A stretch of 64,000 nt of DNA from Liolophura sinensis (taxonomy: Eukaryota > Mollusca > Polyplacophora > Chitonida > Chitonidae): the NCBI RefSeq assembly GCF_032854445.1, contig NC_088306.1:934501-998500 (forward strand). Reading direction: 5' to 3'. The position numbers were made by a program, and so were the translations under genes. Positions 13,451 through 23,570 of the stretch are shown one piece after another (the stretch's first letter is position 1; each line of letters starts with the position of its first letter). Under the pieces are notes generated by a model that searched no databases, had not been told where the DNA came from, and saw only the letters and a list, made by a program, of their open reading frames with translations.

Positions 13451-14402
13451 GTGTAACGGAGAGATACTGAATAGATGTAACAAGAAAATCAACCTGCACG
13501 CAGCCTTTTTTTTTTATTTCACGGAAACATATAGGGGTCTTCAGTTCTAAACACAACAGTAAACTGCTGCTCCATTTAATTCCAAAATAAGTACATGTAA
13601 CTTAAACTGAACTATAATAGGAAGTATACTTGAAAGTAGACTTTCAAAAACATTTGAACATAACTTCATTTTTATATTGCTTTTGTCAGACCATTTTAAA
13701 CAGTCAAGGGTAACACTAACAGCCTTGCTAAATAGTTTCAGTCAAAATGTACAAGTTATGTGTATGTTGCGAATCATTGCAATGAAATTTCACACCTGTT
13801 GTCCAAAAGATGAATTTGTTGAATTTTCAGGTACCTCAGCTGATTAATTACTAAGAACAGAGGTAAGTATGTACAGTAGAGCGTACTTCACCTACAAGGC
13901 AGTCTGGTCGGTCAGACGTCAGCTTTGAGAAAATTGAACTTTCTTCCAGGGCCCAAATTAATCAATATCGTGGCCAGCCAGCATGGTACATATACACAGC
14001 TGGGATTACGGGCAGGAATGGTAGATAAGTATACCTATTTGAAGGGTGCTGTCAGGGCCGTGGTGGCCAGAGCCTAGACTGCGGGAAGTAACAGGGGTGA
14101 TCACCCAATACAATGTCCATCACAGCTCCAGCCCAGGCTTGTCTAGACGGTCTGGTATGATGTGAATGCCAAAGTTTCAGGAAAAGCTCCATTCGCAGTC
14201 GTGCTCTACTGTGGTCGATGCGAGGGTGTAAGATAGGATCAAGTCTTATTGAATCATATAAAACAAGTACCAGACATGGTGATATAGATTTGTTTGAAGA
14301 TACAAATGTCTTGTACGAAGACTGTAGCCTTGCAGCACAGATATTCAACTGAACTGGTGATATCGATGTTCATATGGATGAATCAAATAACAAAAGTATC
14401 TG
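13451..14402. other. single-copy DNA, no gene seen
   Basis: The minus-strand frame 14052-14348 (98 codons) has no recognisable feature. I see no support for it as a gene. Confidence 0.55.
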
Positions 14403-15636
14403 CAGACACTGTGGTACAGACTCCCACACCGTGGTGCAGACACTGTGGTACAGACACCCACACCGTGGTGCAGACACTGTGGTACAGACTCCCACACCGC
14501 AGTGCAGACACTGTGGTACAGATACCCACACCGTGGTGCAGACACTGTGGTACAGACACCCACACCGTGGTGCAGACACTGTGGTACAGACACCCACACC
14601 GTGGTACAGACACTGTGGTACAGACTCCCACACCGCAGTGCAGACACTGTGGTACAGATACCCACACCGTGGTGCAGACACTGTGGTACAGATACCCACA
14701 CCGTGGTGCAGACACTGTGGTACAGACACCCACACCGTGGTGCAGACACTGTGGTACAGATACCCACACCGTGGTGCAGACACTGTGGTACAGACACCCA
14801 CACCGTGGTGCAGACACTGTGGTACAGACTCCCACACCGCAGTGCAGACACTGTGGTACAGACTCCCACACCGTGGTACAGACATTGTGGTACAGACACC
14901 CACACCATGGTACAGACACTGTGGTACAGACAACCACACCGTGGTGCAGACACCCACACTGTGCTGTGGTACAGACACCCACATCGTGGTACAGACACCC
15001 ACACAATGGTACAGACACCCACACCGTGGTGAAGACACTGTGGTGCAGTGGTACAGACACTCACACTGTGGTAGACACTGTGGTACAGATACCCACACTG
15101 TGGTGCAGACACTGTGATACAGACAACCATACTGTGGTGCAGACACCATGGTGCAGACACTGTGAAGACACTCACACCGTGGTGCAGACACTGGTGAAGA
15201 TATTGTGGTGCAGTGGTACAGATACTCACACCGTGGTACAGACATTCACACCGTGGTGCAGACACTGTGGTGAAGACACTGGTGCAGTGGTACAGACACT
15301 CACACAGTGGTACAGATACTGTGGTACAGACATCCACACCGTGGTGCAGACACTGTGGTACTGGTGCAGACACTGTGGTGAAGACACTGTGGTGCAGCGG
15401 TACGGACACTGACACTGTGGTACAGACACCCACACCGTGGTGCAGTGGTACAGACACTCACTCCGTGGTGAAGACACTGTGGTGCAGTCGTACTGACATT
15501 CACACCGTGGTGCAGAAACCCACACCATGGTGCAGACACCCACACCATGGTGCAGACACCGTGGTGAAGATAATGTGGTGCAGTGGTACAGACACTCACA
15601 CCGTGGTGCAGACACTGTGGTACAGTGGTGCAGACA
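14403..15636. repeat. 34-bp minisatellite, about 36 copies, degenerate at its right half
   Basis: The unit is CAGACACTGTGGTA then CAGACACCCACACCGTGGTG, 34 bp, itself built from two related halves. The left half (to about 14930) is highly regular; the right half has deletions and half-units such as GTGAAGACACTGTGGTGCAG. The unit contains no stop codon in most frames, so frames of 168-372 codons are open on both strands at once. Because 34 is not a multiple of three, the protein period is 34 residues over three units. Same-length open frames on both strands and uniform DNA-level conservation argue that none is a gene. Confidence 0.95.
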
Positions 15637-15773
15637 CATTATATCAAACTAGTATTGCATTTGGAACATTTGACGATGTAGATTCAACAGTTCATAATAT
15701 AAATTATTCCATGATGTAAGATTTCAACTGATGTATCAAACAACATTAACTATTAGGCATCGGACAATGTTTA
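15637..15773. other. spacer between two arrays
   Basis: Short unique AT-rich DNA; nothing else seen. Confidence 0.6.
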
Positions 15774-16177
15774 GTTACAACTCTATTATATTTAACATAA
15801 AATGGATCAGAAACATCTGACAACTGTTGATATCAGAAGAGCTTGATAAACTCTTACATCACAACTGAGGAAATGTTGCGCTATGATGTAAAAAACTTCC
15901 CTGGTCTTTGACACACAAATTGCTACTGACGATTGGCTACATTTGACAACGTTACAACTCTATTATATTTAACATAAAATGGATCAGAAACATCTGACAA
16001 CTGTTGATATCAGAAGAGCTTGATAAACTCTTACATCACAACTGAGGAAATGTTGCGCTATGATGTAAAAAACTTCCTTGGCCTTTGACACACAAATTGC
16101 TGCCGACGATTGGCTACATTTGACAACGTTACAACTCTGTTATATTTAACATAAAATGGATCAAAAATATCTGACAG
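15774..16177. repeat. 177-bp direct tandem repeat, 2 full copies and the start of a third
   Basis: GTTACAACTCTATTATATTT starts at 15774, 15951 and (with one change) 16128, spaced exactly 177 bp. The first two copies are nearly identical. The third breaks off after about 50 bp, where a short-unit expansion begins. The end of the unit (CAGAAGAGC then TGATAA-like sequence) reappears at about 16432 after that expansion. Confidence 0.95.
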
Positions 16178-16436
16178 GTGAAATCAGAAATACCTGACGA
16201 CAGGTGATATCAGAAATACCTAACAACAGGTCATATAAGAAATATCTGACGAGTGATATCAGAAATACCTGATGACAGGTGATATCAGAAATATCTGACG
16301 AGTGATATCAGAAATACCTAACAACAGGTCATATAAGAAATATCTGACGAATGATATCAGAAATACCTGATGACAGGTGATATCAGAAATACCTGACGAC
16401 AGGTGATATCAGAAATATCTGACGAGTGATATCAGA
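16160..16436. repeat. nested 23/26-bp expansion inside the 177-bp unit
   Basis: About 11 copies of GATATCAGAAATACCTGACG plus ACAGGT (26 bp), or GATATCAGAAATATCTGACG plus AGT (23 bp), in mixed order. The 177-bp unit contains one ancestral version (ATCTGACAACTGTTGATATC), so the short unit arose by amplification of that segment inside the third copy. GATATC palindromes recur in most units. Confidence 0.9.
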
Positions 16437-16493
16437 AGAGCATGATAACTTAATATCATCATCATAATCTAGTGCAAGTGCCCTAACTGACCA

Positions 16494-16660
16494 TAAATTT
16501 CGTCCATGACTAATTTGCCCATTTTTCCTAATTCTGAGAGTTCTATTGATCTTAGAAGTGTTTTGAGGTTTGCTTGGAACATGGGACGACACTCTACTGG
16601 AAAATTGTAAGTTTTAGCTCCAAAAGTAATAATTTGTGATGTTTATTTGCCTCTAAAAGT
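16494..16660 (+). mobile_element. dispersed repeat family C, copy 1
   Basis: Ordered blocks are TTCGTCCATGACTAATTTGC, CCATTTTTCCTAATTCTGAG, a CTATTGATCTTAGAAGTGTT block, GGGACGACACTCTACTGG, AAGTTTTAGC and GATGTTTATTTGCCTC. The same order occurs at 21351-21495 (plus) and reversed at 19561-19735 and 45920-46085. The family is about 150-180 bp with no ORF and no clear terminal repeats. Its class is unknown; a short non-autonomous element fits. Confidence 0.7.
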
Positions 16661-17000
16661 GCACTTTTGCGGGCGAAATATTAGGTCATTTACTGTATAC
16701 AATAGGTTCAAGTGTTGAGTAAAACTAAGTGCTGTGTGTGTAGGATGACACATGTGCTATATGAACCTTGTTGTATTGGATCAGGAATATCTCAATATTA
16801 GTAATCCACCAATCTTCCACGATCTCTGATGTACATGGCTGAAATACGTTCGATTTATGATTGCCTATTTAATTACATCTGGTCAAACTCGTTTGATTGG
16901 TTTATAAAACACCATTTTGAAGAACTTTTCAGATGAATATCATGACCTGAGAAAGTAGGTCAAAGGTTATTCTAATTGATGTATTAAGACTCGTGGTATT
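16661..17000. other. single-copy DNA, no gene seen
   Basis: AT-rich, no structure noted. Confidence 0.6.
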
Positions 17001-17150
17001 TGGCTCAAAAGTCGTTTTGAATGTATAACATGGCTCGAAAGTCGTTCTGAATGTATAACATGGCTCGAAAGTCGTTTTGAATGTATAACATGGCTCGAAA
17101 GTCATTTTGAATGTATAACATGGCTCGAAAGTCGTTTTGAATGTATAACA
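17001..17150. repeat. 30-bp tandem repeat, exactly 5 copies
   Basis: The unit is TGGCTCGAAAGTCGTTTTGA plus ATGTATAACA. Because 30 is divisible by three, the minus-strand frame at 16929-17189 reads as a repeated ten-residue peptide (TFEPCYTFK-like). That frame is a by-product of the array. Confidence 0.97.
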
Positions 17151-19560
17151 GTATAGGTGGAACAAAGTAAACTGCGAGCTGAGAGGCAAAAACTCAAATA
17201 ACCATCAGTTTTTTCAATGCCACAGACGTCAACCCAAATAGGGCAGAGAAACTGACAATCTCCAAAAGCCTGCTTTCTTACATCAAAGGAAAAAACAGAA
17301 CCAAAGACCTAGCTTCTGTGACAATGTACTTGTTTCAATAGTGAACACTGATTTCAGGTGATGAACCACAGGTAAAAAGCCATTGGATATTCTTCTCGCA
17401 AGCAGAAACAGTTGTTCTAATATCTAGATGAAAACTTGGAACATTGAAAGTTTTAAACATTTTTCCCCACTAAGAAAAAAATGTCCGATTTAATGCATTA
17501 CCTGTAAGAGTTTGATCAAAAAAAAAACAAAAAAAAACCTCCCAGCAAAAATGCGAGAGTTGACGAGTATGAAACTACCTCTCAGGACCATCAGACTTTA
17601 TACTTACAGGTGGGTCATCTGCCAGTATCAGAGAGATGCTGAACCCCATTGGCTGGGGATTGGACGCAAATACTGGGTACACAAGCACCGAACATTCCTC
17701 CATCACCGAAGAGCAGACTGACTTGAAACAGCACCAGAAGTGTCATTCATAAAACCACACCCACATCAATCAGCTCTCGACCAGTCCAACTGTAGCATAT
17801 AAGTTTCTGTGGTCGCTTTCTGGTCGCTCAAAGACCAGATCACAGTTTTCGGAAACGTTTCGCAGAAAATCCCAAAACGATGCCAGAAACAATGCTCATA
17901 AAACTGGCCTCATTGTCCGAGTATTCCTATTCCTTCAGCTCTGTTGCAAAGGCAGTCTAGATATTCCTGCTATGTCAAAATTATAGAACGCCGCCAAATG
18001 TGTTCCCCTTTGTATATAAAGAATTAAAGCACAAACACACAACAAAAAGGAATGCTGACAAGACGTATTCCTGTTTAAGGATGCCAATGCCGATTCTGCC
18101 GCACAATGGAAGAAACCAAAAATGCATACATTTAGAGCTGGAATGCCAATGGAACACGACTATTATTGTGTACTCAATAATGAAATTGTCCACATGTGTT
18201 TGCTGGATGCCATAAAACACTGGGGTAGACTAGCTTGGACGCCCCTCCGTGTGGGAGGTGGGAGTGGGGACCAGACCTTCCACCACATGTTTATCTGCTG
18301 TGGCTATCTGGGACTTCATATACAATGGCAGTGAATACCACTTTTCAGACAAACAGTATTAACAGTCCTTGGCATGGGTCACTTACCCTAACATTGCTTA
18401 CGGAAAATAACCACTATTACCAATAGCATGAAAGACACCAAGAAAAATCAAAGACCAAGAGCTGTCTTGTGTTAGCTCCAAGAAACTAGTAGCCCGACAG
18501 CTGATAGCTCTATACATGTACATGTAGACTTAATTTACACCAAACAAGGTTAATCCCTGTGTTTATAGTCCGCAGTGTTCGCATGTACCGTGGAAAAACT
18601 ATAGATTCCACTCAGAATCGTTATATCCGTAGGTTACCAGAAAGAGGCTTGCTGTCCACATACATGTACAAAGGCTACGGAAACCTGCATCAGCCGCTGA
18701 GAGCAATTAATCAAAGGTTTTATCACTCTTTTTTTAACGAGCAGAGGGCAATGTGGAACATTTCTATCATCTTCAGGTTTTAGATAAAACTGTCGTTTCC
18801 CATGCCGAGGCTGTGACCAATAATCTGCCCGACAGCAGAGAAACAGATACATCATAATCTGAGGATGTAAATCGTAACCTCATGTCATGGTCTCTGGGTT
18901 TCTGCGACAAATTGAATTATTGCTTCAGGGAGGGCGCCCTGTGCTGCTGAACGATGTAGTTTGCAAATAAAAAATCAATACACAGCAAAAAGGGCTGCCA
19001 AAAGAGTTCGGACATTCACCAGTGCCCTCTAATTGAAGGACAGCTCTGAAAAGCATGACCAATTGCCAGCATTGGGATTTGAACTCTGCTCAGGTGATGA
19101 CCAGACTTGTGTTTATACATTGCTCAGGTATTAATGGTCAACAGTGCCCATGGGTAGTTACAGGCACATCACAAGCACCAGATAATACATTATTTATCTT
19201 TCACCAGGACATGGCCGTTGTATGTACATCCACACAATGATGTGTGCAGCTCCTTCATTTATTATTTATACCGTCACTGTCGGTATCATAAAACGCTCTT
19301 TGTGATTCAGCCTCCCTGTCAAAAGTGATTCCCTCGCGTACTAATTTATCCACTTATAACAGAATTTCCCAAGCCTATTATGTAATTCCCAAAGGAGTTA
19401 TGTGACTTCTATCACTGTCTGTTTTATGCAGTTAAATCTATCAAGGAACAGAACTGCACGATGAACAGCACAAGAATTACAAGTTACACTTCAACATACT
19501 TTCATCTACATGTATTTACTGATTTTCAAACACGTATAACACCTGACCTAACAACTCATC
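17151..19560. other. single-copy DNA, no gene supported
   Basis: Several 60-80-codon frames open on both strands (17981-18220, 18559-18855) have no splice or domain support. A TACATGTACATGTA palindromic run lies near 18514. Nothing else seen. Confidence 0.55.
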
Positions 19561-19735
19561 CAAAAAAGGTAAATTTTTAAAGCAAATGAAGTTCACCAAA
19601 ATATTACCTTTGATGCTGAAAATTACATTTTTTCCTTGTAAGATATCATCCTATCATCTAAACAATATCCAAACACCTTTGTAAAATCAGTGGGACTCTC
19701 AGAATAAGGAAAAATGAGTAAACTTTCTAGCCGCA
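19561..19735 (-). mobile_element. dispersed repeat family C, copy 2
   Basis: Read on the minus strand it gives ACTCATTTTTCCTTATTCTG, CCCACTGATTTTACAAAGGT, GATAGGATGATATCTTAC and AAATGTAATTTTCAGC. This matches, in order, the copies at 21351 and 45920. Confidence 0.7.
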
Positions 19736-20803
19736 GACATCAGGTCAGGAACAGGCTTCGTCTGGGCTAAAATAACTAATCCCCTCAAAAGGAATTAGAA
19801 TCTAAAATTGTTAGAAGAAATGGCATGATCTTTTTCTCATTTCTTTTCTTTGGTTTTCTTTGAGAATTAATTCTCAGCTTTAACAAGACACAAACCCTCA
19901 TTCCTTCACCAGCTCTGTCAACAACAAAAAAAGTAGAATTGGCTGTTCCTAAGTAAAGGTGTAAACCCAGGAGTCATTTGTATGCATCAAAGATGTGCCA
20001 AGGGAAATAACTAGAATCAACCTGCCATGATGGGTAATTTTAAGTCCAAAGGAAAAACGCTCCTGAGTCAGGAAAAAAATGATACACATTACAATGATCT
20101 TCAAGAAAACTTGGACTCTTGAGATTGTACCTTCCCTTTTACCCTCCACCCTACTCCGCCTCCCTCTTCGTCAAAAGCATTTCTCATATAACAATACAAA
20201 GCATAAACTTAGGAACACACTACAGAGAGCCCACTTCTGTTAAGCTTAAGGCAGAAAAACAGGTCATGATTCTCAAGAGTTGGCAGGTGTGATAAAAGAC
20301 CCGGAATCAAGCTGCAGTGGGCTGGTAAATTAAACTTGACATTTGCAATCAATGCTGAAACTTGATTCTTCAGTGATATTGTGAAGTCTTGAGAGCTGAT
20401 GTGCATTTACATCCATGCAGCCTTTAATAATACGATGTGAAAAAAAAAAAGCTCCACCAAAAAAAAAAAGAACAGAAAAGACAGGCAAATGAAAATAAAC
20501 CACAGCATAGCAGGGCTATGTTCAGAGCTTCCCAAGCATAAGGAAGTATTATTTCATGTTTGTGCCATACTTGAAGATTGATCAATTGTCTAATAAAAGA
20601 AAAGTTTTTATCCACACGTACCCTAATTCTTCTAAACTTTGGCACAGATAATAATGTTAAAAGCACAATTTTATATTTCTTTACGAGCATTTTGGAAATG
20701 TAAACATATGAGTATGTTGCTCATTAGACTGTCTAACCACGTGAGAAAAAAGAAACTCAATATTCCTGCTACAATTATATGTATATTGGCTAAAATGAGC
20801 AGA
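19736..20803. other. single-copy DNA, no gene seen
   Basis: A-rich runs near 20440-20470 give a Phe-rich minus frame (20424-20690), which is a homopolymer artefact. Nothing else seen. Confidence 0.55.
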
Positions 20804-20947
20804 CCAGGGGCCACTTTCACAAAGCGACGTACAACATTTTTTATTGCACATTTGCCGTATGATATTTTGTACGTCGCTATTAACGTACCATTGTCCAATA
20901 TGTGCGATACCATGCAAGTGCGACGTCTTTGTGAAAGTGGCCCCTGG
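20804..20947. mobile_element. 144-bp foldback MITE with perfect 21-bp terminal inverted repeats
   Basis: The left end CCAGGGGCCACTTTCACAAA (then G) is the exact reverse complement of the right end. A second inverted pair lies inside: GCGACGTACAA near 20824 against TTGTACGTCGC near 20867, so the element can form nested hairpins. No clear target-site duplication is visible, and there is no coding capacity. The frames that cover it on both strands are symmetrical artefacts of the inverted repeats. The mobilising transposase is unknown. Confidence 0.9.
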
Positions 20948-21350
20948 GGTCCCGACTTTTTGGACAAATAGGGTACCATATATGGTGATCCTTCATGCCA
21001 CTCTCACACTCCTACCGCTGGCTCGCTCCCAAACTGGGACAGTTACATAATCGTGTCTGTACATGCACACGTCCAAACATACATGTAAAAAACTTGTGGT
21101 TGATGAATACATGTTGTCATGGACCAAAAAGTGCAGCCTCCAAATCTTCCTAAATTTCCACATTCATCAAATTTTGACATGTTTCGACATCCATGAGGAA
21201 AATCATTTCAGTCCGTTGTTGTAATCATGCATATGTCTATTCTAATACAATAACATGAGCAGTATTTTTGGGCTGCCACAAATTACGGGCAACAGCTTGA
21301 TCATGCTTTATCAACCTCTAATATATCAGATATAGTTTAAAATTACCCTC
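20948..21350. other. single-copy DNA, no gene seen
   Basis: Ordinary AT-rich sequence; nothing noted. Confidence 0.6.
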
Positions 21351-21495
21351 AAATTTTGTCCATGACTAAGTTGCTCATTTTTCTACATTCTGGGATTTCT
21401 ACTGATTTTAAAAAGGTGTTTTGGAAGGTAGGATGATATCCTACTGGGAAAAAGCAAATTTTAGCAAAGAGGGAAATCATGACATTTATTTGCCT
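21351..21495 (+). mobile_element. dispersed repeat family C, copy 3
   Basis: Blocks AAATTTTGTCCATGACTAAG, CTCATTTTTCTACATTCTGG, CTACTGATTTTAAAAAGGTG, GGAAGGTAGGATGATATCCT and CAAATTTTAGC match the other family C copies in order. It runs directly into the 51-bp array that follows. Confidence 0.75.
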
Positions 21496-21692
21496 CATAC
21501 AACAATACCACCCATCATACCGGCTCATAATAAAAACAGACGATGTCATACAACAATACCACCCATCATATAGGCTTAAAACAACCACAGACGATGGTCA
21601 TACAACAATACCACCCATCATACCGGCTCATAACAACCACAGACAATGTCATACAACAATACCCCCCATCATAGAGGCTCATCACAAGAACA
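21496..21692. repeat. 51/52-bp tandem repeat, 4 copies
   Basis: Copies start at 21496, 21547, 21599 and 21650, each with CATACAACAATACCACCCAT followed by CATACCGGCTCATAACAACC-like sequence. The fourth copy is shorter and diverged. It abuts a family C element. Confidence 0.93.
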
Positions 21693-22978
21693 CAATTTGG
21701 ATCAGCTTCCTCATCATTTTTATCAATGACAACAACTGATTCCATGGCACATTTAGTTCTTCTTCAAAGATGAAATAGATCTCAGTACTTATTCCACAGA
21801 AAATCCATCCATTAGGTTGATGTTCGTCTCCACAATCAGTGTGGTACATCAGCGGTGTAGAAATCACTGGCATCTCTCTCATCCAATACTGCCATCCATC
21901 ATGATAAAAACATGGCGTAAACTCCGATTTATTTGCCATTAAGTTTTAGCACCGATTTCAAGCCCTGAAATGTTTATTGGTTGAAAATTGCGTGGCCATC
22001 TTACAGGAGATTGTTAATGATTTTTACAGCATTTCAACTACACTGGATAAACGCATAAATCACTATTACACGTCATCTGATGCCTAAAGTGGACACAATT
22101 TGTGCCTATGGTTAAACTTCAGCCCAAGGGCTGAGAAATGAGTCTATTGCGCTTCTTCTAATTTTATTTTTCTTGTAACTAATAAGCAGTTGTCTTCTAG
22201 TACAATTCATTGGTCTTCTCCACCCACAAAAGGTCTATCAGTTATTCTGTCAATATGGCATGGCTTGTAAGAGAATGCATTGCACCAGAACGCCATATTA
22301 TAATATACTGTCAGATTGTAGACATTTTCCCCAATTCTTTTCGCAACTAAGTCGTCACCATTTCTATTTGCTCGGTTAGTAAGAGCATGAGAATCAAAGT
22401 AACGCTCAGAGGCCTACATTCATTTATTACACCTCAGCCTGTAGGTCTACTGGGTTTATTCTACTTGATCACTGACAAATTTACCTTTCCATTTTCTTTT
22501 GATAGCAGGGATAGTTATTTCGGTATTATTTCGTTCTATGGTAACTTGCCTAATGCGACTGATTGCCGTAAGGTAAGCCTAAATATTATTAGGAGCTGTT
22601 AAATACATTAATGTAGGCTACCTTACATGGTGTAATCTTTTCGCTACATATGCAATAACAGGTAATCAAGGTACCGAGTGGTAGGTGACATTTACCGTCA
22701 CCATCCTTCAAATAGCACAAGCGCATTAGATAACCTTTCATGACATGAAACTAAACGGATAATAAATGAAATAATGACTCCAAACATAATTAAAATTCGT
22801 ATTCAATGCATAGTCCTAACATATAAATCCCAACAAAAACAATGAAGAAAACATCACGAAAGGAAGCTAATACTTGACCATAACACGTGGTCTATTTCGT
22901 TAAGCTCACTGACACAAATAATTGGGTTAAACTCCTTCCGGAAAATTTCTTCACATTTTTCATGCCTCTATAAAGGGG
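21693..22978. other. single-copy DNA, no gene seen
   Basis: Open frames of 71-85 codons on either strand lack support. Nothing structural noted. Confidence 0.55.
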
Positions 22979-23028
22979 CCTCTATAACTGCACCATTCAC
23001 TATGCCTCTATAACTGCACCATTCACTA
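22979..23028. repeat. 26-bp tandem duplication
   Basis: Two copies of CCTCTATAACTGCACCATTC plus ACTATG at 22979 and 23005; the second is truncated by two bases. Confidence 0.93.
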
Positions 23029-23570
23029 TTACATATCCAAACTTCCTGAATTTTCTTCCAATATGTTCACAGATATGACGGTAACAATTGTTATGCAAAT
23101 TAAGCTACTGAAAATGCAAATTAATGCCGCAACAGACCTGAAGAGGTTAAAGCCACATGTATGCCCAATGACCACTTCAGCAAAAGGTCAGGACTCTCCT
23201 CTGAAAAGGTTCACAGATGTGGTGATGACAGACAGACAGACAGATTGACAGACAGGGCCGTTATAATACTGTTTAAGACTCATAGTTGTATGTTTGTGAT
23301 ACTTGATAATGATTCCGGCAAGTGGACTGAAAGTTGTGAAACCTTTTACATTTATGTGGTGATTGCCTCAACTTCATTATTACTAACACTGTTTAGCCTC
23401 ATGGTGCTGACCTCACGGTAAAAAGATGATTAAGCACAGTGATCCTGATGATGATATTTTGTTCATTTAATGCCGCTATATCAAACTCACACAACATAAA
23501 CCAGTGACAAATGAACCATGAAAGGCAGTGCACAGATGTCAAATTAAAGTGGGTAGTCAGGAAGTGAGGC
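23029..23570. other. single-copy DNA with a GACA microsatellite
   Basis: GACAGACAGACAGATTGACA lies near 23229, embedded in a plus-strand frame that has no other support. Confidence 0.6.

Noticed and set aside
14294-15719. Plus- and minus-strand frames of 168-372 codons
   Set aside because: They lie in the 34-bp array and are open on both strands because the unit lacks stops; no gene-like variation.
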